A stretch of DNA of 64,000 nucleotides, from contig NZ_FXTI01000010.1 in the NCBI RefSeq assembly GCF_900182565.1, positions 1-64,000 on the forward strand, given 5' to 3'. Shown piece by piece: positions 8,963-17,800 of this stretch. This DNA is from Melghirimyces algeriensis (GTDB lineage: Bacteria > Bacillota > Bacilli > Thermoactinomycetales > DSM-45169). Made by a program: the position numbers and the translations under genes. The notes beneath the pieces were generated by a model that was not told the DNA's origin, searched no databases, and worked only from the letters and a program-made list of their open reading frames with translations. How positions within the stretch are numbered: the first letter of the stretch is position 1; every line of letters starts with the position of its first letter.

Positions 8963-10051
8963 TCAGTCTTGAAATGTAGACTCAATGATTCCGCCACCCA
9001 GACATTCGTTTCCATCATAAAAGACAACGGATTGACCAGGGGTTACCGCTCGCTGGGCATGATCAAACCGAACCTGAACGGTTCCGTCTTTCAGCGGTTC
9101 TACAGTGACTCCCTGATCTTTTTGCCGATAACGAAACTTGGCTGTGCAATGGAAAGGTTGAGTCCGCTCTTTTCGATCTACCCAATGAATATTTCCTGCA
9201 AGAAGGCCGTTGGAGAAGAGCGATGGATGGTCATGTCCCTGTTCGACGAGAAGTACATTATTCTCTAAATCCTTTCCGACAACAAACCAGGGTTCCCCGG
9301 TTCCGCCTCCTCCAATTCCCAATCCCTGACGTTGGCCAAGGGTATAATACATCAGTCCATCGTGTCGACCTTTTACTTCGCCGGACAACGTTTGAATCTC
9401 TCCAGGTTGTGCTGGAAGGTATTGGCTAAGGAATTCCTTGAAGTCACGTTCTCCAATAAAACAGATTCCCGTACTGTCTTTCTTGTTGGCTGTGGGAAGC
9501 TTTGCCTCTTCAGCTATTTTGCGAAGTTCTTTTTTGTTGAGGTGACCGATGGGGAAAAGCGTTTTGGATAATTGTTCCTGACCCAGCGTGTACAAAAAGT
9601 ACGTCTGATCTTTATTGGGATCTGCCCCTCGCAACAGATGAAATATCCCGTCATTGTTTTCGAGTTGAGCATAATGTCCAGTCGCGATATAGTCGGCACC
9701 CAATTGCAGAGCCTTGTTCATAAACTCGCCAAATTTGATCTCTTTGTTGCACATTACATCCGGATTGGGCGTTCGCCCGTTTCGATATTCTTCCAAAAAA
9801 TATTCAAAGACCTTATCCCGATATTCTTCTTCAAAGTTGACAGAGTAATAGGGGATGTCAAGATGTCGCGCCACCCGCCGGACATCTTCAAAATCCTCTG
9901 TTGCTGTACAGTATCCCAGCTCATCTGTATCATCCCAGTTTTTCATAAACAGACCGATGACATTATACCCCTGTTCTTTCAACAAGAGAGCCGCTACAGA
10001 GGAGTCAACACCGCCGGACATTCCCAATACCACTCGTGGTCCCTTGTTCAT
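8963..10051 (-). CDS. mnmA: tRNA-specific 2-thiouridylase MnmA
   Basis: A 362-aa enzyme that makes 2-thiouridine at position 34 of Lys, Glu and Gln tRNAs. PP-loop GMSGGVDSS (~10-18), CNKEIKFG, catalytic Cys motifs (PDVMCN ~102 and GICFIGER ~197), and the TGHYAQ segment are present. It is transcribed alone from an ATG with a GAGGTGA site and ends in its own terminator. The sulfur donor would be a cysteine desulfurase; the one visible here (29911-31065) looks dedicated to NAD synthesis. Confidence 0.96.
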   Translation of the reverse strand: MNKGPRVVLGMSGGVDSSVAALLLKEQGYNVIGLFMKNWDDTDELGYCTATEDFEDVRRVARHLDIPYYSVNFEEEYRDKVFEYFLEEYRNGRTPNPDVMCNKEIKFGEFMNKALQLGADYIATGHYAQLENNDGIFHLLRGADPNKDQTYFLYTLGQEQLSKTLFPIGHLNKKELRKIAEEAKLPTANKKDSTGICFIGERDFKEFLSQYLPAQPGEIQTLSGEVKGRHDGLMYYTLGQRQGLGIGGGGTGEPWFVVGKDLENNVLLVEQGHDHPSLFSNGLLAGNIHWVDRKERTQPFHCTAKFRYRQKDQGVTVEPLKDGTVQVRFDHAQRAVTPGQSVVFYDGNECLGGGIIESTFQD

Positions 10052-10238
10052 GATCTCACCTCATTTCCTAGAACATGTGCACTCTTAAATATATGCGCAT
10101 GAATGAATTGTTCGAGTCAGGGAAAAAAAATGGGTCAACACAGTATAACATGTCCCATGGAGCAAATGGAATTCAAGGGCTGAAAAAGGCGAACAAAAAT
10201 AGGAATTAATTTCCATTAACAATTTTCAAAAATAATAA

Positions 10239-10268
10239 TTGAATTTGAAATGGGAAATATGGTATGTT
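10239..10268 (+). promoter_or_regulatory. Probable promoter of the glycine-riboswitch operon
   Basis: TTGAAT (10239-10244), 18 nt, TATGTT (10263-10268), ~32 nt before aptamer 1. The match is moderate. The stretch 10052-10238 shows nothing else. Confidence 0.5.
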
Positions 10269-10299
10269 CTTTATTACAACAGGATATTGTGCGAATGAC

Positions 10300-10520
10300 T
10301 GTGGTGGGAGAGATCGGATAATTTCCGGCGCCGAAGGAGCAACATCCCAAAAAGCCCTTGGGAAAGAATCTCTCAGGCAAACAGACCACCATAGGACGCA
10401 CCTCTGGAAAGAGCTTCGGGCCACCCATGGGGAACACCCTGAAAACAGGGTTAAACTCTCAGGTAAAAAGACAGAGGAAGGGTAAGTGGATCATACTTAC
10501 GTTTCTTCTGTCTTTTTGTG
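10300..10520 (+). promoter_or_regulatory. Tandem glycine riboswitch with terminator (glycine-ON)
   Basis: Two gcvT-type aptamers lie in series. Aptamer 1 (10300-10391) has GGGAGAGAUC, GCGCCGAAGGAGCAA and UCUCAGGCAAACAGA. Aptamer 2 (10401-10477) has CUCUGGAAAGAGC and ACUCUCAGGUAAAAAGACAGAGG-type sequence. P1 of aptamer 2 is CCUCUG (10401-10406) with CAGAGG (10472-10477). The same 3' strand can instead pair with UCUGUCUUUUU (10507-10517) to form a terminator with an inner GUAAGU/ACUUAC helix. Glycine binding should hold P1 and prevent termination, switching glyA-sdaAB-sdaAA-gcvH on. Confidence 0.92.
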
Positions 10521-10560
10521 TTGCAACCGATTAATGGGAGAAAAAAGGGAGGATGGGGAA

Positions 10561-11799
10561 ATGAGTTTGATGAATCACGATTCAGAAATATTTGAAGCCA
10601 TTGAGCTGGAGAAAAAACGGCAACGTGAAACATTGGAATTAATTGCTTCAGAAAATTTTGTAAGCCACGATGTATTGGAAGCCATGGGCACGGAGTTGAC
10701 CAACAAGTATGCGGAAGGGTATCCGGGAAAGCGCTATTACGGTGGATGCAAATACGTCGATCAGGTGGAACGTTTGGCGATCGAACGAGCCAAAAAAATA
10801 TTTGGAGCGCGTTTTGCCAATGTTCAACCTCATTCCGGTGCTCAAGCGAATACAGCGGTTTTTTATTCACTTCTACGTCCGGGTGATACGATTATGGGGA
10901 TGAATTTGTCCCATGGAGGCCACCTCACTCATGGAAGTCCTGTCAATATTTCAGGAAAGTGGTTTTACGTTGTGGATTACGGAGTGAGAAAGGATACTCA
11001 CTTGATTGACTATGATGAGGTGGAATCCATTGCTCGAAGAGAACGGCCCAAATTGATCATAGCTGGGGCAAGCGCCTATCCACGGGTGATCGATTTCAAA
11101 AGGTTTAAAGAGATTGCAGATCAGGTGGGGGCCCGGCTGATGGTGGATATGGCTCATATCGCAGGCCTTGTCGCTACAGGTCAGCATCCGTCTCCTGTCC
11201 CATATGCGGATGTTGTGACCAGTACAACCCACAAAACCCTTCGCGGCCCACGTGGAGGGTTGATTCTCACGAATGATGAAGAGCTCGCAAAGCAATTTAA
11301 CAAAGCCATTTTTCCTGGGATTCAAGGGGGCCCCTTAATGCATATCATTGCGGCCAAAGCTGTTTCCTTCAAAGAAGCGCTTTCCCAAGATTTCCATGCT
11401 TATATTTCCCAGGTTGTTGAAAACGCTTCCTCTTTGGCCAATGTTCTGAAAGAGGAAGGTGCGAGCTTGGTATCCGGAGGGACAGACAATCATCTGTTAC
11501 TGGTTGATGTTCGGAACTGGGGATTAACGGGTAAGGAAGCGGAGCATTATCTGGAGGCATCCGGAATCACTGTGAATAAAAATACCATTCCCTATGATCC
11601 GGAGAGCCCCTTTGTCACCAGTGGTATCCGAATCGGAACAGCGGCAGTTACCAGCCGGGGAATGGATACGGAAACCATGGAAACCATTGGACGATTGATT
11701 GCCCGCGTTTTGAAAAGTAAAGGTGCACCTGAGGTCGTCCAAGAGGTGAGACAGACGATACAAAACACCTGTCAATTGTATCCACTCCATCGTCATTGA
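10561..11799 (+). CDS. glyA: Serine hydroxymethyltransferase
   Basis: A 412-aa PLP enzyme that interconverts serine + THF and glycine + methylene-THF. ELIASENFVS, NKYAEGYPGKRYYGG, the PLP-Lys motif TSTTHKTLRGPRGG (~225-238), and the C-terminal RIGTAAVTSRGM are visible. The ATG is preceded by GGGAGG at 7 nt. As the first gene behind the glycine riboswitch it would work in the glycine-to-serine direction, feeding the serine dehydratase that follows with a 4-nt frame overlap region. Confidence 0.96.
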   Translation: MSLMNHDSEIFEAIELEKKRQRETLELIASENFVSHDVLEAMGTELTNKYAEGYPGKRYYGGCKYVDQVERLAIERAKKIFGARFANVQPHSGAQANTAVFYSLLRPGDTIMGMNLSHGGHLTHGSPVNISGKWFYVVDYGVRKDTHLIDYDEVESIARRERPKLIIAGASAYPRVIDFKRFKEIADQVGARLMVDMAHIAGLVATGQHPSPVPYADVVTSTTHKTLRGPRGGLILTNDEELAKQFNKAIFPGIQGGPLMHIIAAKAVSFKEALSQDFHAYISQVVENASSLANVLKEEGASLVSGGTDNHLLLVDVRNWGLTGKEAEHYLEASGITVNKNTIPYDPESPFVTSGIRIGTAAVTSRGMDTETMETIGRLIARVLKSKGAPEVVQEVRQTIQNTCQLYPLHRH

Positions 11800-11816
11800 G
11801 TGAAAGGAAGATCGAT

Positions 11817-12305
11817 ATGGAATTCAACAGTTGTTTTGATATTATCGGTCCGGTGATGGTGGGTCCATCCAGTTCCCATACTGCTGGGGTGGTTGCTATA
11901 GGAAAGTTTGTTTATGACTATATGGGTGGGATTCCGGATCGTGCAGAGGTTGTTTTTTATGATTCTTTTGCCGAAACCTATCAAGGGCATGGAACAGATA
12001 AGGCGATTGTGGGAGGACTTCTAGGAATGGAGGCAGATGATCTCCGAATTCGGGATGCTTTGGATGAAGCCAATAAGCAACGAGTAAACATTGCATTTCA
12101 TTTGGAAGCGGAGTGTCCAGATTATCCCCATCCCAACACTGTTTTGATTCAAGCTGAAAGGCTGGGGGAACGATTTTGTATTGGAGGTGTGTCATTGGGT
12201 GGGGGATTGTCCAAGATTTACATGATCAATGGTTCATCTGTGGATATTTTGTTGAATGGTTGTATCGATTTTGAACAGTTAAAAAAATACCGCTTAAAAA
12301 AATGA
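11817..12305 (+). CDS. sdaAB: L-serine dehydratase, beta subunit, without ACT domain
   Basis: 162 aa from the ATG at 11817 (AAAGGAAG upstream); a TTG at 11796 is an alternative. The subunit pairs with SdaAA to deaminate serine to pyruvate. FDIIGPVMVGPSSSHTAG and the GHGTDKAIVGGLLG block are intact. The family usually has ~220 aa with a C-terminal ACT regulatory domain; here the protein ends right after the ILLNG strand. The stop overlaps the left end of a repeat element, but the reconstructed pre-insertion site would also stop (TAG) at the same codon. The ACT loss is thus older than the insertion. Confidence 0.9.
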   Translation: MEFNSCFDIIGPVMVGPSSSHTAGVVAIGKFVYDYMGGIPDRAEVVFYDSFAETYQGHGTDKAIVGGLLGMEADDLRIRDALDEANKQRVNIAFHLEAECPDYPHPNTVLIQAERLGERFCIGGVSLGGGLSKIYMINGSSVDILLNGCIDFEQLKKYRLKK

Positions 12306-12419
12306 GACTGATGACAAAGGGAATAAGAGGGGGTGAAGCGGAATCCTTTCACTTCTATTTGCTGGAGGAAAGAGATGCGGAAACGGATATCACCCCTTCA
12401 CCCCCTTGTCTTGAACCTC
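12304..12419 (+). repeat. Terminator-associated palindromic element, copy 1
   Basis: 116 bp starting GAGACTGATGACAAAGG and ending CTTGTCTTGAACCTC, flanked by an 8-bp direct repeat AAAAAAAT (12296-12303 and 12420-12427). It shares GGAAAGAGATGCGGAAACGG with the copies at 28274 and 41706. It lies between sdaAB and sdaAA, inside an operon. Confidence 0.85.
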
Positions 12420-12465
12420 AAAAAAATAGTGTTTTTTTCGTTGCTACGAATGTGGAGGGTTTGTA

Positions 12466-13356
12466 ATGATGGAGTTTCGGTCAATGGAAGAGCTGTTGGG
12501 ATATTGCAGAGAGACAGGCAAAAGCATTGGAGAGATGATGCTGGATTTGGAAACGCAAAAGTCAGGCAGATCAAAGGAAACCGTGATCCGGATGATGAAG
12601 GAACGGTTGACGGTGATGAAAGAGGCTGTGAATAGCGGGATCTCTGACCTGTCATCAGCCCCTAGCGGAATCTCCGGTGGGGATGCTTATCGAATGAGTC
12701 ATTACAGGGATAAAGGCAATCCTTTGTCTGGAAGTGTGATCGCAGATGCCATCAGCTTTGCCTGCGCGACATCAGAAAACAACGCCCGAATGGGAGTGAT
12801 TGTAGCTACCCCAACAGCAGGTTCAGCAGGAGTTCTTCCCGGCTGCCTCCTTTCTCTGCATAAAAATGCGGATTACAATATGGATCAACTAGTGATGGGA
12901 TTGATGACCGCAAGTGCTGTTGGATATATCATTGCCAACAATTCCTTTATTTCAGGAGCGGCTGGTGGCTGTCAAGCGGAAGTAGGTTCCGCAGTAGCCA
13001 TGGCTTCTGCTGCGATTGTGGAAATACAGGGAGGGACACCTCATCAGGCTGTTCATGCTGCAGCCATTGCCCTTAAATCGATGCTGGGGTTGGTATGTGA
13101 TCCGGTAGCAGGCCTTGTGGAGGTTCCCTGCATCAAGCGAAATGCAATTGGTACATCCATTGCCTTTTCCGCCAGTGATATGGCCATGGCGGGAATCGAA
13201 AGCCGGATACCATGTGATGAAGTAATCGCTGCAATGTATGACATTGGTAAAAGTATGCCACGGACACTTCGGGAAACTGCTCTTGGTGGATTGGCAGACA
13301 CCCCTACAGGAAGAAAAGTAAAAGATCAAGTGATGAAACCTTGTAAAGTGAAATAA
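12466..13356 (+). CDS. sdaAA: L-serine dehydratase, alpha subunit
   Basis: A 296-aa subunit carrying the [4Fe-4S] cluster and catalytic site. It has the SGISGGDAYRM start of the domain, ATPTAGSAGVLPG, FISGAAGGCQAE (Cys ~169), GLVCDPVAGLVEVPC and KRNAIG, with the expected cysteines. The ATG follows GGAGGG. It forms the enzyme with SdaAB despite the repeat element between the two genes. Confidence 0.95.
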   Translation: MMEFRSMEELLGYCRETGKSIGEMMLDLETQKSGRSKETVIRMMKERLTVMKEAVNSGISDLSSAPSGISGGDAYRMSHYRDKGNPLSGSVIADAISFACATSENNARMGVIVATPTAGSAGVLPGCLLSLHKNADYNMDQLVMGLMTASAVGYIIANNSFISGAAGGCQAEVGSAVAMASAAIVEIQGGTPHQAVHAAAIALKSMLGLVCDPVAGLVEVPCIKRNAIGTSIAFSASDMAMAGIESRIPCDEVIAAMYDIGKSMPRTLRETALGGLADTPTGRKVKDQVMKPCKVK

Positions 13357-13370
13357 GAGGAGGAATCGGT

Positions 13371-13766
13371 ATGAGTCAAGTGATGGATGACCTGTATTAT
13401 ACCAAAGAGCATGAATGGGTTAGGGTTCTGGAAGGAAAACGGGTACAGGTTGGAATCAGTGATTTCGCCCAGGAACAGCTTGGGGAAATTGTCTTCATTG
13501 AATTGCCTGAGGTGGGTTCCAATGTTGAAGCGCATGAGGTTGTAGGGAGTGTTGAGTCGGTTAAAGCCGTCTCTGACTTGTTTTGTCCGGTACCGGGTAA
13601 AGTTCTTCAGGTGAATGAGGCATTGGAGGACAGCCCGGAAATTGTAAATGATGATCCCTATCATGAAGGATGGTTTATGGAAATTGAACTGGAAGACATA
13701 CAATCATTAAATGAGTTATGGACCTCCGAACAATATGTAAAAGCGATTGAAGGAGAAGAAACATAA
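13371..13766 (+). CDS. gcvH: Glycine cleavage system H protein
   Basis: 131 aa. Lipoyl carrier domain with the modified lysine in VESVKAVSD (~63-71) and the family's YTKEHEWV start and WFMEIE segment. The gcvT and gcvP genes are not in the window, so the rest of the cleavage complex lies elsewhere, or this H protein serves lipoate relay. It is the last gene of the glycine-controlled operon; a strong terminator follows. Confidence 0.95.
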   Translation: MSQVMDDLYYTKEHEWVRVLEGKRVQVGISDFAQEQLGEIVFIELPEVGSNVEAHEVVGSVESVKAVSDLFCPVPGKVLQVNEALEDSPEIVNDDPYHEGWFMEIELEDIQSLNELWTSEQYVKAIEGEET

Positions 13767-13768
13767 AC

Positions 13769-13813
13769 CAAAAAGAACCCCCGTGAAATTTATTATTCAC
13801 GGGGGTTCTTTTT
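13769..13813 (+). terminator. Terminator after gcvH
   Basis: AAAAAGAACCCCCGTGAA / TTCACGGGGGTTCTTTTT, an 18-bp perfect stem with an 8-nt loop. It can act in both directions. Confidence 0.95.
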
Positions 13814-13822
13814 GGCCAGATT

Positions 13823-13975
13823 TTACTCGTCTTCTGGCTTTGTGACCTGGCGTTTACGTTCAGCGTTAGTTTTTTCCGGGGGCAATTCCGTTAATTCGCC
13901 ACTCTGTTCATAGGCGAATTGCACGCTTTCAAAGATATTGGTTTTGGGGTACTTTTGATCGTTCTCTTCCGCCAC
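13823..13975 (-). CDS. Small hypothetical protein (50 aa)
   Basis: The GTG start at 13973-13975 has AGGAGG 8 nt upstream. The product, beginning MAEENDQKYPKTN and ending KRQVTKPEDE, is charged and hydrophilic with no membrane segment and no Cys. It ends near the bidirectional terminator of gcvH. I do not recognise the family. The strong ribosome site supports translation. Confidence 0.6.
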   Translation of the reverse strand: MAEENDQKYPKTNIFESVQFAYEQSGELTELPPEKTNAERKRQVTKPEDE

Positions 13976-14080
13976 GGAAAAAACCTCCTTTTTACCTGCA
14001 ACCGGGTTGAGGGGACCGGTTTCATTAGCTTAAGCAGAATCGAAAGAAATATACCCCTGATTTCTTTACATGTGAACGGC

Positions 14081-14281
14081 TCTCCACTAAAGTGGTAGAG
14101 CTTCTCGGTTCATCGAGCCCAGGCGGGTACTCTCCGCGAGCTTCACTTCCCGTAGTTCCTACGGTACATGGTGAAAATGGTTTTGTGGATCTTTCCACAT
14201 GACAGGATTCGTTTTACGTGGTGACTGTTCCTTCCTCACCACAACCCCATACGATTCGGTTTTCAAGGTACAAAGCGTTTA
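14081..14281 (-). ncRNA. Orphan omega-RNA-like / IS605 right-end element
   Basis: On the minus strand this tract begins CCTTGAAAACCGAATCGTAT and contains stable hairpins (CCGTAGGAACTACGG, GTGGAAAGATCCAC). It ends with a terminal hairpin GCTCTACCACTTTAGTGGAGAGC followed by CGTTCAC, the layout of a TnpB guide-RNA scaffold and right end. No tnpB frame covers it. The guide would be the following ATGTAAAGAAATCAGGGG. It resembles the 411-636 tract. Identification is by structure only. Confidence 0.45.
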
Positions 14282-14380
14282 ACGAGTTTTCGCTCGTATT
14301 TTGAGGATACCAAAAGTTGTTGGACTTGCGAGAGGGGGTATTAAAATGGGGAGGATTCCCGCTCGCATTTCCTAAAAAAC

Positions 14381-14410
14381 TTGAACATTTAATACCTAGT
14401 GGGGTATAAT
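14381..14410 (+). promoter_or_regulatory. Promoter and CstR-type operator
   Basis: TTGAAC (14381-14386), 18 nt, TATAAT (14405-14410). The palindrome ATACCTAGTGGGGTAT (14392-14407) overlaps the -10 box and has the G/C-core, TAT-edged form known for CsoR/CstR operators. This implies autorepression of the gene that follows. Confidence 0.75.
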
Positions 14411-14444
14411 ATTTGGAACGTGCCATGGAAAAGAGGTGAGGCGC

Positions 14445-14711
14445 TTGGATTACAATGAGGATATGAAAAAACGGTTGCGCCGTGTAGAAGGACAGGTTCG
14501 TGGTGTTCTTCGGATGATGGAAGAGGAGAAAAACTGTAAAGATGTTGTTTCCCAGTTATCCGCCGTTCGTTCCGCTGTGGATCGAGCGATTGCCTTTATT
14601 GTTAGTCACAACCTGGAACATTGCATCCGGGAGGAGTTAGGGAAAGGGAAGGATGGGGATACCCAGAAGCTTGTGGAAGAAGCGATGCAATTGTTAGTAA
14701 AGAGCCGTTAA
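14445..14711 (+). CDS. CstR-like persulfide-sensing repressor (CsoR/DUF156 family)
   Basis: 88 aa from a TTG start behind GAGGTGAGG; a GTG at 14436 abuts the ribosome site. It is an all-helical DUF156 protein. With this start, cysteines fall at 31 (KNC) and 60 (NLEHC) and Asn at 56, the pattern of the persulfide sensor CstR rather than the Cys-His-Cys set of copper-sensing CsoR. It has its own operator and terminator. The next gene is a large transporter, not the sulfur-oxidation genes usually controlled by CstR, so its targets are unclear. Confidence 0.82.
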   Translation: MDYNEDMKKRLRRVEGQVRGVLRMMEEEKNCKDVVSQLSAVRSAVDRAIAFIVSHNLEHCIREELGKGKDGDTQKLVEEAMQLLVKSR

Positions 14712-14734
14712 CCACTTTGGTTGACGGCTTTTTT
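14703..14734 (+). terminator. Terminator after the CstR-like gene
   Basis: AGCCGTTAACCA / TGGTTGACGGCT stem, 3-nt loop, six T. It separates the regulator from the transporter gene. Confidence 0.9.
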
Positions 14735-14813
14735 GTAACATAATTTTCCGTAGAGGATTCGTATTCTTGCGGATTTCACACCATATTCTGTAGAGAAACC
14801 GGGAGAGGGGTGA

Positions 14814-17800
14814 GTGACGCTGAGACGAATCATTCGATGGAAATGGTGGATCATCATTGCTTGGATATCCGTATCCATTTTAGCGGTTGTTACAATGCCG
14901 GATCTGGGAGAACTGGTTCGGGAAAAAGGACAGCCTGGTATTCCGGAATCCTATTCATCCCAAGTTGCGGAAACATTGGAGAAGAAGTTGAATGACCCCT
15001 CCGTTCAAAAGAATGAGATATCATTTTTGGCTGTGTTTACGGGAGAAGAGCAAAAACTGTCGAAAAAAGAGGTACAGGAAATTGAACACGGGGTACGTGT
15101 GCTGAAAGAGCAAAAAGAGGAACTGGGGATCACCCAAGTTTTAACTCATTTCGATGAAGAAGCATTACAGGAACAAATGGTTTCCAAGGACGGAACAGCC
15201 ATTCTTGTTTCGCTAACCGTGGAGCGCGGTGAACAGTCAGTAAAGGAAATACGGAAACATTTAGATGAGGTAATGGACACCATACCGGTAAAAAATTATC
15301 TTACGGGACCGGAGTTGATCAATGAGGATTTTGCCCAAACCACATTGGATGGAGTGCGGAAAACGGAATGGATTACTGTCGCCTTTATTATTGCCGTTTT
15401 GTTACTCGTATTTCGTTCCCCGCTTACACCTTTTATTTCACTGTTGTCAGTGGCAGCAGCCTATTTGATTTCCCTGGCTGTGGTTACCCATTTTGTGGAG
15501 CATTTTAACTTTCCTTTTGCTAATTTCACACAAATTTTCCTAGTATTAGTTTTGTTCGGAATTGGAACAGACTACAACATTTTATTGTTCTCCAGGTTCA
15601 AAGAGGAATTGGTTCGAGGAAAATCAGTGGCTGAAGCCATTGTGGAAACATATCGGACTGCTGGGAAAACAGTGGTTTACAGTGGGTTGGCTGTTTTTAT
15701 CGGCTTTGCCTGTCTCGGTTTTGCCCGGTTTTCCATCTACCAGGCGGGGATGGCAGTGGCGATCGGAGTGCTTTTTCTTCTCTTGTCCCTTTACAGTATC
15801 GTTCCCACCTTTATGTCTCTGATGGGAAGTTCGGTATTTTGGCCGGTAAAACGGTTTCAGGGGCACATTGAAAATCGATTGTGGACGTGGTTGACAGCCA
15901 ATTCCTGTAAGAGACCGCTAATTTCTCTATTGGTGGTCGGGCTTGTCACCTGTCCGATTCTGTTCTTTTATCATGGGAACCTTTCTTATAACAGTCTGGA
16001 GGAAGTGGATGATTCGTATGACTCCGTTCGTGGTTTTCAAACCGTATCCGATCACTTTCGTCCGGGTCAAACCATGCCGACTTCCGTTCTGTTGGAAAGT
16101 GATCAACCATTGGACTCCCAGAAATCCCTGGCTTTGCTGGATCAGGTGACCCAATCTCTGGCCCGGTTGGATGGGGTGGAAGCGGTTTATGGACCAACCC
16201 GTCCCAATGGGAAGATGATGGATGGTCTGTATATGGAGCAACAAGCAGAAAAGATCCAAGCGGGGATCGGGGAAACGGGTGAAGGAATCGAGAGGGTCAA
16301 GGGAGGATTAAACGAAGCAGCCCATCAAATGGAAATGGGATGGAATCAGGATGGTTCCCGTCTGGATGAATTGGCTCAGGGGAGTGAATCCGTTCGGCTG
16401 GGTCTCGTCCGGATTCAAAAAGGGATCAACGGGATTCAGAAAGGAATGGATAACGGGGTGAAAGGTGTTCGGCAGATTCAGTCCCATCTGAATCAGTTGG
16501 AATCAGCTATGAAGGAGCTAACCCGATCCACAAAACAGATATCGGAACGTTACGGCTTATTGAGTCAGGGATACAAACAATTGGGTAAAAAATATCAGAG
16601 AGCAGAGAAAAATGCAGATCAAGTTCAATCCGTTACCAACCAAATGCAGCAACATATGCAGAAGGTGGAACAAAAGTATCCGAAATTGCTGCAAGACCCG
16701 CATTTTCAAGCCTTAAAAAGAGCCCATTCCGGTTTGAAAAGCCAATTGGGTGAAATGAAGGTTGGATTGAACAGACTGAATGAACAGTATCAGCAGATGA
16801 CAGAGACATTTGACAAAGCAAATAAGGGAATCAATAAAGTATCTGTGGGTCACCAAAAGATGTTGGGCGGTCTCCAGCAATTGAAGCGTGGAGCTTCACA
16901 GCTGAGAAAAGGATTGGAAAAAGGCGCCCAGGGTCAGCGACAGATCGCCGACAGTCTGTCTGCCATGGAACAAGGAATGGGACGGATCTCGAAAGGTATG
17001 AAAACGGTGACAAAAGAGGTTGGAGGATTAGAGGGAGAGTTATCCCGGTTAAAAACAGGGCTATATGGAAGTGCGGATGGACTGGGTCATATCACCCAAG
17101 GTTTGGAACAGGCTGAAACGTATCTTGGAGATCTATCAGGAACTCCGCAAACGTTTTTTGTACCGAAACAAGTGTTGAATGAAGAAGTATTTCAAAGAAG
17201 CCTGGATCGTTATATGTCAGATGATCGCAAGGTTATCAAATGGCAAGTGGTTCTTCATGGTGACCCTTATTCCAAACAGGCAATGGAAGTAGTCGATGAC
17301 ATGGATTCCATTCTTCAGGGGAAACTGAGAAACCTTGACCTGGGTGATACCCGTTACGGAATCGGTGGAATCACTTCCCAAAACCGGGACTTAGATGCCA
17401 TTTCCACAGGTGATTTTAATCGGACAGCGATTTTCATGTTGTTGGGTATTTCAATGGTTCTTCTGTGGATTTTGCGCTCCTTTCGAAACACGGTCTATAT
17501 TGTCTGTTCCCTTGTCCTGGCCTATTGTACGGCGCTTGTTACCACGGAGAAAATTTTTTCTGTATTATTGGATTACGATGGTCTCACTTGGACGGTTCCT
17601 TTCTTCTCCATGATCATGGTGATTTCATTGGGGGTAGACTATAGTATATTTCTGATGATGCGGTATCGGGAATATTCGGATTTTCCACCGGGAAAGGCAT
17701 TTGTTCATTCTGCCAGAAGTATTGGATCGGTGGTCATCTCGGCAGCATTGATCCTTGGTCTTACCTTTGCTTCTCTTTACCCATCCGGTGTGCTCACCCT

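Noticed and set aside
12304..12419. Idea that the repeat truncated sdaAB
   Set aside because: The site rebuilt without the element still gives a stop codon at the same place.
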